DNA of 64,000 bases from NCBI RefSeq assembly GCF_011316935.1, contig NZ_WLYS01000009.1, positions 62,001 to 126,000 on the forward strand, read 5' to 3'. The stretch comes from Sphingobacterium chungjuense. GTDB taxonomy: Bacteria; Bacteroidota; Bacteroidia; Sphingobacteriales; Sphingobacteriaceae. Below the pieces are notes generated by a model. The model was not told the origin of the DNA. It worked only from the letters and a program-made list of their open reading frames with translations, and did not search any database. Shown piece by piece: positions 53,434 through 62,827 of this stretch. The position numbers and the translations under genes are program-made. The first letter of the stretch is position 1, and each line of letters opens with the position of its first letter.

Positions 53434-54654
53434 ATGCGTTTATTTACAGGACTCTACCCGATCTTATATGTTGTACTTGCAAGTAGCATCATCGGCTTCG
53501 GAACATCCTGTACGCACGCACCCAAAGAATTGGAAACTGCGCTCAACTTCGAGCCCGCTTATTCCCTATTTGTGAGCAAGGAAGGCGTAAACAATTTTTT
53601 ATTCGTGGATAGTACGTGGGAACATCTGGCATCGATCAAACCGCCACATGCCGGTTTCAATCGCGAATTTATCCAGCGTAATGGTTTCATTTATTCGGTA
53701 AACCCAGAGAATGATTACCTGATCCAATACCAGATTACGTCGACGGGATTGCAAGCCGTGGATTCGATCAAAGTAGTAAACGACAATATAGAGCAATACC
53801 ATTGGAAAAATAATTCCGATACTTTGCTGATATCCAATGTGGTACATGGCGATATCGAAACCTGCCGTTTCTATGAGATTGATACCAAAACTTTCTCCTT
53901 GATTCGCGAAGCGCAATTACCGATTCCACCTGCGGTGCATGATTTTAGCATTCTGAGCTTGGGCTTAGTGCGCTACGAAAACGATAAGCTCTGGATCGCT
54001 TATGCATACAGCAAAATGCTCGGACATAACGAGTATACCACGCTGGATACCATGTATTATCGTACATTGGATTTCGCGTCCTTGCGTGTGCTGTCGGAAC
54101 AAAAAGATCCGCGCTCGACCTATCCCGGCGGGATCAATACGATACAAACGTACAGCGGCACCGCCGAAAATGGAGATTTCTATTTTACCAGCGGACCGGG
54201 AATCGCAGCAGGAAATAATATCGAGCAACCATCCGCCATCTTTCGTAAGAAAAATGGATCGGACGAAGTGGATACGACCTATATGGTGAATATCTCGGCA
54301 CAGACTGGCAATCATGCCTATGGATTTTGGTATGTGGGCAACGGTAAGGCTATGGTGCGCGGCGAGCGCTCGGATAAATACACGGATTTCTCCAATCACC
54401 ATGCGGTGTACCAATTTGAATACTATCTGGCGGATTTGGCTAGCGGCAAACTGCAGAAGCTAGATTTGCCATTAGATAAAGGGACGCGCAAAGAAAACGT
54501 GGTTCAAGTGGGCGCAAACCTTTACTTGGCGATCGACGATGAAAAAGAAAACCATACCGTATGGCAATATAATTTGGAAAGCGGTAAAATTACTACGCAC
54601 TTAACTCCCAAATTTCCAATCGATTACCAGCTTAGACTGGATAAATTGAAATAA
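53434..54654 (+). CDS. DUF4374 lipoprotein, first copy
   Basis: 406 residues with a lipobox Cys near residue 26 (FGTSCTHAPKE). It has propeller-like repeats and the DUF4374 segments FYFTSGPGIAAGNNIEQPSA, AIFRKKNGSDEVDTTYMVN and HAYGFWYVGNGKAMVRGERS. Proteins of this family are surface or periplasmic partners of siderophore-type TonB receptors in Bacteroidota. The gene lies directly between the anti-sigma gene (3 bases) and a TonB receptor gene (82 bases). The related copy at 57160 shares GNGKAM and LDKxTR-like segments but differs widely, so the duplication is old. Confidence 0.82.
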   Translation: MRLFTGLYPILYVVLASSIIGFGTSCTHAPKELETALNFEPAYSLFVSKEGVNNFLFVDSTWEHLASIKPPHAGFNREFIQRNGFIYSVNPENDYLIQYQITSTGLQAVDSIKVVNDNIEQYHWKNNSDTLLISNVVHGDIETCRFYEIDTKTFSLIREAQLPIPPAVHDFSILSLGLVRYENDKLWIAYAYSKMLGHNEYTTLDTMYYRTLDFASLRVLSEQKDPRSTYPGGINTIQTYSGTAENGDFYFTSGPGIAAGNNIEQPSAIFRKKNGSDEVDTTYMVNISAQTGNHAYGFWYVGNGKAMVRGERSDKYTDFSNHHAVYQFEYYLADLASGKLQKLDLPLDKGTRKENVVQVGANLYLAIDDEKENHTVWQYNLESGKITTHLTPKFPIDYQLRLDKLK

Positions 54655-54736
54655 TTTCTTATTTTTCTTCTCTTCCGACCTTCGGTTAATGAGGGCATAA
54701 GCAACATCCTTATGTGTCATTAATCTAAATAAAAAT

Positions 54737-57145
54737 ATGTCGGGTTTGAAATGGAGACTTTGTCTCCTCCTATTCGTCGCAGTGGCTGCGTCATACGGGC
54801 AGGGAATTATAGTAAGTGGAACAGTCAAAACAAAAAATAGTCAAGGGGCAGAAGGCGCCACAATCCGCATCCTAAATCAAGACAGCAAGCAAACGCAGAG
54901 CGACGCCGCTGGAAAATATAGTTTACAGGCAATAGCACCCGGCGATTACGTCTTAGAAACCCGTCTCATGGGTTTCAAAACACAGCAGAAAAATATTCGT
55001 GTCGGCACCACTTCTCTCACTAACATCAACTTTACGTTAGAGGAATCGGACGAGAACATCGAGCAAGTACAGGTGCAAGGCTTCAGCAAAGCCAAAGAAA
55101 TCCAACAATCGGGTTTCAATGTGAATGTCATTGAAACGAAGCAATACGCCAATAGTAATACGGATATCAACCAGATCTTGAATCGCAGTACGGGTGTCAA
55201 AATCCGCGAACAAGGCGGTTTGGGTTCTAGCTATTCTTTTTCGATCAATGGGATGTCGGGCAATCACATCAAATTCTTTATCGATGGCGTGCCGATCGAA
55301 GCCTACGGCAGTGGCATGTCGTTCAACAATATTCCAGTCAACATTGTGGAGCGCATTGAAGTATATAAAGGTGTCATCCCAGCGCATCTTACCTCGGATG
55401 CTTTGGGTGGCGCGGTGAATATCATTACCAAACGCGATCGCCGCAAATCGATCGACGTGAGCTACAGCTACGGTTCCTTCAATACGCACCGCGCCGCATT
55501 GAGCGGTAGTTTTACCGATCCGAAAAAAGGCTTACACGTCAATGTCAACTCATTCTTCAACTATTCGGACAATGATTATCGCATGTACACGAACCCCAAA
55601 GCGCGTGTATTCTTGGATGTGGTGAACCGCGACAATCCCAATCAATTTGATACCATTGCGTCAGCCAAACGCTTTCACGATGCATACCGCTCGAATATGA
55701 CGCAGGTAGAAGCTGGCTTATCGGGCAAAAGCTGGGCCGATGTGTTTGTATTGGGATTGACCTATAATAACGTGTACAACGAAGTGCAAACCGGCGCTAC
55801 ACAACAAAAAGTATATGGCCATGTATTTGAAAAGAGTAACAGCATCGTGCCGAGTTTACGCTACCGCAAGGAGAATCTATTCACGCGTGGCTTGTCGGCC
55901 ACGATCTTTGCCAACTTTGCGAATGATAAAAACGTGGTCACCGATACCAGTTCGTACCGCGTATACCGTTGGGATGGTCGCCCAGACACCTATTTCCCGA
56001 ATGCAGGCGAGATTAACCTAACTAAATCTATACAGCACTTTAATGGCTATAACAGTTTAGTGCAGAGCACATTCAACTACGAAATAAATCCGGTGCAAAC
56101 GGTAAACCTCACGCATTCATTTACCAACAATCACCGCAAGAGCTATAATGAGATTGATCCGTACAACCATAGCTTTCGCCAGAATAACAGCGTGAGCAGA
56201 AATATTCTGGGCTTGAATTACATGCACGATTTCTTCGAAAAGAAATGGCGCAATCAGGTCTTTGCCAAGTACTACAACTTTGGTGGTCGCGTCGAAAATG
56301 AAGATGGTAGCGATACCCGCCAATCCAAAAGTTATATGGGTTATGGAGCTGCATCGAGTTATTTCCTTTCCAACGGCTTAGGATTTAAAGCTTCGTACGA
56401 GCATGCCTATCGCCTGCCCACCTTAGTCGAACTATTTGGTAATGGTGTGGATGTGTATCCTAACGCTGGCCTCGTACCAGAGAGCAGCGACAACTATAAT
56501 TTGGGCGTATTCTATAACGGCGAATTTCAAGACAAACATCGCATCTACGCCACCGCAGCGATCTTTTATCGCAATGCGAGCAACTACATACACCGCACTC
56601 CGCCGGGTGTGGTATCGGGGTCTTCCGAAAACTTTAGTCAGTACTACAACTATGGCGGCATCCAAGTAGAAGGGGCAGAAATGGAAATGACGTACTCGTA
56701 CGGCGACTTATTGAAGTTCACGATCAATGGTAGTTACGAAAGTGCGGTCGATCGCGAGCAATTTGTACGCGGTACCAACCGAATCAAAGTGACCTATGGC
56801 AACCGCCTGCCTGATAAACCGTGGCTCTATGGAAATACCGATTTCATTATCGGTAAGAATGATATTTTGGGCGAAGGCACACGCTTGGAGTTCAATTGGT
56901 TTATGCAATACGTCAATGAATATTCCACGACCTGGTCCAAACTAGGCGATCGCTCCACCAACTATTACATCCCAAGACAATTGATCCAGAATGCCGGTAT
57001 CACCTACTCGATCAAACAGGGCTTGTACAACTTCACCTTAGAAGGCAGAAACCTCACCGACGTGATAGCTTACGACAACTCTAAGCTCCAAAAACCGGGT
57101 CGGTTTATCTCGATGAAATTCCGTTACAACTTAAATATTTACTAA
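54737..57145 (+). CDS. TonB-dependent siderophore-type receptor
   Basis: 802 residues. Signal peptide ending VAAASYGQ-like (VAVAASYGQ, about residue 21), CarboxypepD_reg-like domain (IIVSGTVKTKNSQGAEGATI), plug with ILNRSTGVKIREQGGLGSSY, IKFFIDGVPIEAYG and IPVNIVERIEVYKGVIPAHL followed by DALGGAVNIITKRD, then a 22-strand type barrel ending RFISMKFRYNLNIY. This is the FecA/CirA layout rather than SusC. No STN domain is present although a sigma/anti-sigma pair lies upstream. DUF4374 genes on both sides and PepSY downstream point to ferric siderophore or heme import. Confidence 0.92.
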   Translation: MSGLKWRLCLLLFVAVAASYGQGIIVSGTVKTKNSQGAEGATIRILNQDSKQTQSDAAGKYSLQAIAPGDYVLETRLMGFKTQQKNIRVGTTSLTNINFTLEESDENIEQVQVQGFSKAKEIQQSGFNVNVIETKQYANSNTDINQILNRSTGVKIREQGGLGSSYSFSINGMSGNHIKFFIDGVPIEAYGSGMSFNNIPVNIVERIEVYKGVIPAHLTSDALGGAVNIITKRDRRKSIDVSYSYGSFNTHRAALSGSFTDPKKGLHVNVNSFFNYSDNDYRMYTNPKARVFLDVVNRDNPNQFDTIASAKRFHDAYRSNMTQVEAGLSGKSWADVFVLGLTYNNVYNEVQTGATQQKVYGHVFEKSNSIVPSLRYRKENLFTRGLSATIFANFANDKNVVTDTSSYRVYRWDGRPDTYFPNAGEINLTKSIQHFNGYNSLVQSTFNYEINPVQTVNLTHSFTNNHRKSYNEIDPYNHSFRQNNSVSRNILGLNYMHDFFEKKWRNQVFAKYYNFGGRVENEDGSDTRQSKSYMGYGAASSYFLSNGLGFKASYEHAYRLPTLVELFGNGVDVYPNAGLVPESSDNYNLGVFYNGEFQDKHRIYATAAIFYRNASNYIHRTPPGVVSGSSENFSQYYNYGGIQVEGAEMEMTYSYGDLLKFTINGSYESAVDREQFVRGTNRIKVTYGNRLPDKPWLYGNTDFIIGKNDILGEGTRLEFNWFMQYVNEYSTTWSKLGDRSTNYYIPRQLIQNAGITYSIKQGLYNFTLEGRNLTDVIAYDNSKLQKPGRFISMKFRYNLNIY

Positions 57146-57159
57146 TTAATACAATTGAT

Positions 57160-58389
57160 ATGATCAATTTACAACACACGAAAAAATGGGCATGGGCCGT
57201 AGCAATGGCTTTGGCTACCTTTGGTTTCACGGCTACGTCTTGTAGTGATGATGCACCAGCACCAGAAGAAATCGTCGATCCAGAATTTGCCGTGATCGTC
57301 GGCACCGACAATGGTCGCTATATGTTACCTATCGAAGATCTGATGAGTGGTGTCATTTCTCCAGTAGGAAAAGGTACTAACGTATCCGAGATCTTGACTT
57401 GGGAAGAAAATTTAGTACAAAAAGGACGTGATATCTACCACGTAAATCCTGATGCCAATAAATTCGGAAAATACCGTTTTGAAAATGGTGTCTTGAAAAC
57501 CATCCGCGAAATCCCTTTCTCACAACTACCGAGCTTGTACTTAGGATGGCACGCCTGGTTGAGCGATACCGAGTTGATGTTTGGTGCGCGCTCTAACAAC
57601 TTCTACGCGGTAGTGGATGTAGAAAAAATGGAAGTCACCAAAAGTGGTGAGTTCGATAAAACAGGTATTCCTGCTAAACATGCTAGACGGGTATTCTCGG
57701 TGATTCCACAAGGTAACAAACTGTTTATCGGTTATGGATTGTACAACGAAGAAACGCAAGTACATTATGACAAATCATACACGGGTACTGTCGATTACCC
57801 AAGTTTAAGCAATTTCCAGCAAACGGGAGAAGATGCGCGCTCGGCACCGCTTGGTACCGTACGCAACTCGTATTTCAGCAACTTCAAAGACAATGGCTAT
57901 ACGTACATCTTGACGATTCCTATGCCGGTATTAGGCGGCGGTAAAGCAGCATTGCCAACAGGTGTATACCGGGTGAAAGATGGTGACGACAAAATCGATC
58001 CTAACTACTTCTTCAACATCAGCGCGCAGCGTGGTGGCGACAACCAATTGGGTGTGTCGTACATCGGTAATGGTAAAGCGATGTTGATTAGTGCACACGA
58101 TACACAAACTAACATCAAAGAATTCAATGACTGGTGGTATGCGGCGATGTGGGAATACTTGATCATCGATGTAAACACACAACAGGTCGTGAAAAAACTA
58201 GATTTCCCATTGGTGGGTAACTCTCGCTCTGGTGTAGTACACAATGGCAAAGCGTACATCGCGGTAAATGATCCGAAAGCAGATGGCGTATATATTTGGG
58301 AATACGATTCGAACACGGATAAGTTGACTCGCGGCGCCCGTATTGACGGTGCTGACGGTGATACGCCGATGTTGTACCGCTTAAAATAA
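57160..58389 (+). CDS. DUF4374 lipoprotein, second copy
   Basis: 409 residues. The lipobox Cys is near residue 28 (TATSCSDDAPAPEE). Propeller-like body with EFAVIVGTDNGRYMLPIEDL, ISPVGKGTNVSEI, FNISAQRGGDNQLGVSYIGN and KAYIAVNDPKADGVYIWEYD: the DUF4374 pattern. It starts 14 bases after the receptor gene, so it is translated from the same message, and a strong terminator closes the unit. It is probably an extracytoplasmic partner that takes ligand from the receptor. Confidence 0.85.
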   Translation: MINLQHTKKWAWAVAMALATFGFTATSCSDDAPAPEEIVDPEFAVIVGTDNGRYMLPIEDLMSGVISPVGKGTNVSEILTWEENLVQKGRDIYHVNPDANKFGKYRFENGVLKTIREIPFSQLPSLYLGWHAWLSDTELMFGARSNNFYAVVDVEKMEVTKSGEFDKTGIPAKHARRVFSVIPQGNKLFIGYGLYNEETQVHYDKSYTGTVDYPSLSNFQQTGEDARSAPLGTVRNSYFSNFKDNGYTYILTIPMPVLGGGKAALPTGVYRVKDGDDKIDPNYFFNISAQRGGDNQLGVSYIGNGKAMLISAHDTQTNIKEFNDWWYAAMWEYLIIDVNTQQVVKKLDFPLVGNSRSGVVHNGKAYIAVNDPKADGVYIWEYDSNTDKLTRGARIDGADGDTPMLYRLK

Positions 58390-58409
58390 TCCCCCTACAT
58401 CTAACTGAC

Positions 58410-58448
58410 TATCTTCCTGTCAACTCTATGGCAGGAAGATATTTTTTT
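58410..58448 (+). terminator. Terminator after the second DUF4374 gene
   Basis: A 10-bp stem TATCTTCCTG / CAGGAAGATA with a 12-base loop and seven T. It separates the receptor unit from the PepSY gene, which then needs read-through or its own promoter. Confidence 0.88.
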
Positions 58449-58479
58449 GACCGATTATCCTTGAAGAGATAGTGAAAGC

Positions 58480-59628
58480 ATGAAAAAAATTGTATTAAAG
58501 ATCAACGCTTGGCTGCACCTTTGGCTAGGCTTAGCATCCGGTATTGTCGTGGTGATCTTGTCCATCACGGGCTGTGCTTTGGTATTCGAAGAAGAGATCA
58601 AATATTCTTGGCTCTACAGCGCCACGCCCGATAACTCGGAACAGACAGAATTATTGCCACCGAGCGTGGTCTATCAAAAAATTAAAGCCCAACATCCGGA
58701 GAAGGAACTGGAAAGCTTCTGGTATTACGGCCATGGCAAACCCATTAAGATTAGCATCAACCACGGCGATACCTTGATGTATGTGAATCCATACAATGCA
58801 CAGATCATTGCCGAGGTGGATCACGAAGATTTCTTCCATTTTATGGACGAAGGACATCGCCATCTGTGGTTACCTACCGATATTGGCAGGCAGGTGACTG
58901 GCTGGGGCACGCTGATGTTCTTCGTGATTACTTTGTCGGGACTAATCCTGTGGTGGCCTAAGCGCTGGAACAAACGCATGGTGAAGCAGAGCTTTACGAT
59001 CAACTGCAAAACCAAATGGAAACGAATCAACTATGATTTACATAATGTATTGGGATTTTATTCGCTGATCGTGGCTTTAGTGATGGCATTTACCGCTATG
59101 ATGATGTCCTTTCCTTGGCTGCGCAAAACGGTGGTAGATCTTGCGGGCGGTTATCCGCGATCTCCACGCAACAAGACTGAAGAAGTAATAAAACCAGAAA
59201 CGAATGCAAGCACCTTAGATGCCTTTGCTATTGCCGATTCGATCTTTTATAAAGTACGCCACGAAATTGCTAGCGTCAACAGAGATGCTGTCATTGTCCA
59301 TATTCCAGAAGAAGAGGAGAAAGTTATCTACGCCTGTACGGACATGATTGATGGTAGCTGGCGCGATTTACGCTTCAACCGATATACGTTGGAGCTGATG
59401 CCCAACAATCCAAAACCTATGAGTGAAGCCAAAGGCGGCGAATGGGTTTCACGCGCCAACTTTGGCTTGCATACAGGTTATATCGGTGGGCTGACCACCA
59501 AAATTATTTACTTTTTAGCCAGCTTGATCTGCGCTACCTTGCCGATCACCGGTTTCTACGTTTGGTGGTACAAACGGACGAAAAAACCGAAAACCCTTAA
59601 GCGCATCAAAAAGCCGCAATTGGCTTAA
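58480..59628 (+). CDS. PepSY-associated inner-membrane protein
   Basis: 382 residues with four membrane helices: LASGIVVVILSITGCALVF near 19-37, TLMFFVITLSGLILWWPKRW near 145-165, YSLIVALVMAFTAMMMSFPW near 195-214 and IIYFLASLICATLPITGFYV near 343-362. A PepSY-like periplasmic loop lies about 50-130 with LMYVNPYNAQIIAEVDHEDF. Conserved His residues sit in HLWLGLASG, HRHLW, DLHNVLGFY and LHTGYIGG, as in the family linked to ferric-siderophore reduction (FsqB/FhuF-like role). It most likely completes iron import by the receptor unit. The end overlaps the convergent ATPase gene by 4 bases. Confidence 0.88.
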   Translation: MKKIVLKINAWLHLWLGLASGIVVVILSITGCALVFEEEIKYSWLYSATPDNSEQTELLPPSVVYQKIKAQHPEKELESFWYYGHGKPIKISINHGDTLMYVNPYNAQIIAEVDHEDFFHFMDEGHRHLWLPTDIGRQVTGWGTLMFFVITLSGLILWWPKRWNKRMVKQSFTINCKTKWKRINYDLHNVLGFYSLIVALVMAFTAMMMSFPWLRKTVVDLAGGYPRSPRNKTEEVIKPETNASTLDAFAIADSIFYKVRHEIASVNRDAVIVHIPEEEEKVIYACTDMIDGSWRDLRFNRYTLELMPNNPKPMSEAKGGEWVSRANFGLHTGYIGGLTTKIIYFLASLICATLPITGFYVWWYKRTKKPKTLKRIKKPQLA

Positions 59629-61094
59629 ATCTTATCCCGAAGGTATCCATGAAAATTATCCTCAAACTGTGATCCTTTGCCAGAACGGTACTTGCTCAAC
59701 TTATTGTTAAGTGTCAGTCCCCAAAGCAAGAATTCACTGAGGAAGTAGATATCTTCGGGTTTTGTATCCGCTTGGTACTGTGTGAGCAGCTGACGCAATG
59801 GCTTTACCCCATCCAACTGTGCTTGATATTCCGCATCGGTCGACTCGTCCGACAAATGAATGCCATCATCCGATTCAGAAAACCAACGCACGATCTCATC
59901 ATACGGATACCGCTGATTTTCGCGCTCCAATTTTTCAACTTTCGGAAATAAGGTGTTGAACAAAGTTTTCACCGCGCTTTCAATTAATTGAATAGCGACT
60001 GTCGCCGCTCCCTCCTGCTCGCCTTCGTACACCAATTCCACCTTGCCAGTGATAGCTGGAATAATGCCCATAAAATCACTTAAACGCACTGCCGTAGACT
60101 GATCACCTGTGCGTAGCAAACGTAATTCTGCCGCACTCAGCAAGTTTTGAAATGCCGTGATCCCCATCCGAGTACTCACGCCACTCTTCGCATCGATGAA
60201 ATCACTTTCACGCGCTTCAAAGCTGATTTGCTCCAGTAGATCGCGCGCCAACTCGGGTACATAGATTTGTTCCTTCTGCGCTGACTCTAATCCGGCTTCC
60301 TGCTCGGTAATGCGTTTGGCAATCGCTACGGAAGTAGGATAATGCGTCAGGATCTGCGAACCAATCCGGTCTTTCAACGGCGTCACAATACTGCCGCGAT
60401 TGGTATAATCTTCTGGATTGGCTGTGAATATAAATTGTATATCTAGCGGCAAGCGTAGTTTGAAACCCCGAATCTGAATATCGCCCTCTTGCAAGATATT
60501 GAACAAGGCCACCTGAATCCGCGCTTGCAAATCGGGCAGCTCATTGATCACGAAGATGCAGCGATTGGCGCGAGGAATCATCCCAAAATGGATGACGCGG
60601 TCGTCGGCGTAGTTCAGTTTCAGATTCGCGGCTTTGATTGGATCCACATCACCAATCAAATCGGCCACCGTGACATCGGGTGTGGCCAGTTTTTCCGCAA
60701 ATCGCTCGCTACGATGCAACCACGTAATCGGTGTTTCATCACCATGCTCTTGCAATTGTTCAATAGCGTAGCGCGAAATCGGATCAAATGGATCATCATT
60801 AATCTCCGAACCGGCAACCACCGGAATATATTCGTCCAAGAGATTAACCATCAAACGCGCTAAACGCGTTTTCGCCTGTCCGCGTAAGCCTAACAAATTG
60901 ATATTATGTTTAGAAAGAATCGCTCGCTCTAATTCGGGGATCACGGTATCTTCATAGCCATGTACGCCTTCAAAAACGGTTTCGCCACGGCGGATTTTCT
61001 CCATCAGATTTTGGCGTAGTTCTTCCTTAATATGTCTTGATGTATAGTTGGCGTTTTTCAACGCGCCAAAGGTGGTGATTTCTGTATAGTTCAT
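59625..61094 (-). CDS. MoxR/ChlI-type AAA+ ATPase
   Basis: 489 residues. The Walker A is a variant, GLRGQAKTRLARL near 69-81 (Ala where Gly is usual before KT). The Walker B region reads CIFVINELPDLQARIQVALF near 192-211, with Asn-Glu rather than Asp-Glu; sensor 1 is FIFTANPEDYTNRGSIV and the arginine-finger region PLKDRIGSQI. The protein resembles magnesium-chelatase subunit I and MoxR chaperone ATPases. Together with the vWA protein encoded 93 bases upstream it would form a ChlI/ChlD-like pair used for metal insertion or protein remodelling; the target is unknown. Confidence 0.87.
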   Translation of the reverse strand: MNYTEITTFGALKNANYTSRHIKEELRQNLMEKIRRGETVFEGVHGYEDTVIPELERAILSKHNINLLGLRGQAKTRLARLMVNLLDEYIPVVAGSEINDDPFDPISRYAIEQLQEHGDETPITWLHRSERFAEKLATPDVTVADLIGDVDPIKAANLKLNYADDRVIHFGMIPRANRCIFVINELPDLQARIQVALFNILQEGDIQIRGFKLRLPLDIQFIFTANPEDYTNRGSIVTPLKDRIGSQILTHYPTSVAIAKRITEQEAGLESAQKEQIYVPELARDLLEQISFEARESDFIDAKSGVSTRMGITAFQNLLSAAELRLLRTGDQSTAVRLSDFMGIIPAITGKVELVYEGEQEGAATVAIQLIESAVKTLFNTLFPKVEKLERENQRYPYDEIVRWFSESDDGIHLSDESTDAEYQAQLDGVKPLRQLLTQYQADTKPEDIYFLSEFLLWGLTLNNKLSKYRSGKGSQFEDNFHGYLRDKI

Positions 61095-61187
61095 AGATCT
61101 GTAATCTCTTAATCCCTGTGTTTTCTAATCAATTTAATGCGCTCGCTTTCCCGTACATAGTAGGCGACCTAAGCCGAGCTTTCTTCC

Positions 61188-62306
61188 TTATCGGATTCTT
61201 TTCTTCCGGTTGGCCTCGTAATCAGAGAATATCATCTCCCCTAGATCACCCAGACCCGTATAATAGGCTTTGCCATGGTTGGAAGCGGTAAATTCATCTA
61301 CAAATTCTTGCAAGTAAGGATCCGAAGTAATCATAAAGGTGGTGATCGGAATGCCTAACTTGCGGGCCTGGGCGGCGATACTGTAGCATTTGCCCGTAAT
61401 AAACGGATCCAAGCCCATCGGGTTTTTATAATACGTACCATCCGGCATATTTAAGCAGCTGGGCTTACCGTCTGTAATCATAAAGATTTGTTTATTGGCG
61501 TGACGTTTACGTCGCAAAATATCCAAAGCCAATTGTACGCCAGCCACGGTATTGGTATGAAATGGGCCAACTTGAAGATACGGTAAATCCTTGATGGCGA
61601 TTGGCCAGGCATCATTCCCAAACACAATCACATCTAAGGAATCTTTTGGATAGCGGGTCAGAATCAATTCAGACAAAGCCATCGCCACTTTCTTCGCTGG
61701 CGTAATGCGGTCTTCGCCATACAAGATCATACTATGGCTGATGTCGATCATCAGCACCGTACTCATCTGCGATTTAAACTGCGTATCTTCCACGACTAAA
61801 TCATTCTCCGACAGGCTAAACTCGCCAATGCCATGATTGACCTGTGCATTTTTCAGACTTTCGGTCATCGAGATCTTGTCGAGATTGTCGCCATATTGGT
61901 AGCTCCTCAAATCGCCTGTGCTTTCGTCACTCAGTCCGCTGTATTTCGTCTTATGATTTCCAGAAACGCCTTTGCGCATCTTTCCAAAGATCTGTTCTAA
62001 GGCATTCTGCCGCAAAGCTTTCTCTAGTTTGGAGGTCAGTCCAACGCCGCTGCCACCGATATCTGATCGCTCTTGGATGTATCCTTTGTTCTTGAGATCT
62101 TCTATAAAGTCATCTACAGTATACTCCGGTGTAGTCAGTTTAAACTCTTTATCCAATTGACGCAACCAATCAATGGCTTCATCAAAATCGCCAGAAGTAT
62201 GCGTGATTAGCTCTTTGAAGATGTCGAAAAGCTTGTCGAAAGGGGTCTGAAAGGGAGCCTCGTACTGCTTGAACACAAATCCATTATTTCTCTTCCCATT
62301 GCTCAT
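61188..62306 (-). CDS. vWA-domain partner of the MoxR/ChlI ATPase
   Basis: 372 residues. The N-terminal 170 residues are helical, with KLEKALRQNALEQIFGKMRK. The von Willebrand A domain begins near 195: VLMIDISHSMILYGEDRITP carries the MIDAS DxSxS (DISHS), with the later Thr/Asp positions in NTVAGVQLALD and MITDGKPSC. Gly-rich ERSDIGGSGVGLTSKLE precedes it. This is the ChlD/YehP-like adaptor of a MoxR-type ATPase: metal-dependent binding of a client protein for the ATPase to remodel. First gene of the pair; divergent from the small gene at 62450. Confidence 0.87.
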   Translation of the reverse strand: MSNGKRNNGFVFKQYEAPFQTPFDKLFDIFKELITHTSGDFDEAIDWLRQLDKEFKLTTPEYTVDDFIEDLKNKGYIQERSDIGGSGVGLTSKLEKALRQNALEQIFGKMRKGVSGNHKTKYSGLSDESTGDLRSYQYGDNLDKISMTESLKNAQVNHGIGEFSLSENDLVVEDTQFKSQMSTVLMIDISHSMILYGEDRITPAKKVAMALSELILTRYPKDSLDVIVFGNDAWPIAIKDLPYLQVGPFHTNTVAGVQLALDILRRKRHANKQIFMITDGKPSCLNMPDGTYYKNPMGLDPFITGKCYSIAAQARKLGIPITTFMITSDPYLQEFVDEFTASNHGKAYYTGLGDLGEMIFSDYEANRKKRIR

Positions 62307-62449
62307 GATTTAAATTTACGACATAATTTTTGGTATTCTTATACATTGTGGAGACAATATGACGTAGGAATGAGAAGGCCGCAGTCGTATTCAAAACTTA
62401 TATTGACGAACTTTGTCTCGTGAGTACACATTAATTAAATTCGCAGCAC

Positions 62450-62767
62450 ATGGAAAAGCAACATCAATCTTATACGCTGTCGTACCTTCCCGTCGCTTGG
62501 GAATACCAAGAGATTATCGAAACTTTAGTTCAGAATAAAGCACGAGGCAAAGTCTTTTATTTCAATGCGGAGAATATCATCGATGAAACCATGGGTCAAG
62601 TAATGGCATTGACGGGTGACTCAGGATCTGGTCTTTTTGTAACAATGGATAATGGAACTGCTGTGCGGATCGACCGCATTATTACCATTTGTGGCAAGCT
62701 TGGCGCAGCCTATGATGAATACAATAACTTTAGCGTGTGTGGCGCGAATTGTGGTGAAGGAAGTTGA
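62450..62767 (+). CDS. Small hypothetical protein with C-terminal CGANCGEGS
   Basis: 105 residues, no signal peptide. MEKQHQSYTLSYLPVAWEYQ is followed by a beta-rich core (KARGKVFYFNAENIIDETMG, TMDNGTAVRIDRIITICGKL) and a Cys-bearing tail SVCGANCGEGS. The Cys pair could bind a metal or be modified. It is not recognised as a named family. The core pattern GTxVRIDRII is loosely like the 74-residue protein at 42551. Closed by a terminator shared with the convergent SusD gene. Confidence 0.6.
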   Translation: MEKQHQSYTLSYLPVAWEYQEIIETLVQNKARGKVFYFNAENIIDETMGQVMALTGDSGSGLFVTMDNGTAVRIDRIITICGKLGAAYDEYNNFSVCGANCGEGS

Positions 62768-62776
62768 TAAACAGAA

Positions 62777-62800
62777 AGAGCCTCCAAATTTAGAGGCTCT
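62777..62800. terminator. Bidirectional terminator
   Basis: AGAGCCTC and GAGGCTCT form an 8-bp stem with an eight-base loop, flanked by AGAAA before and CTTC after, between two convergent genes. Confidence 0.75.
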
Positions 62801-62827
62801 CTTCATCGTATTAAACAGAAGCTGGAT

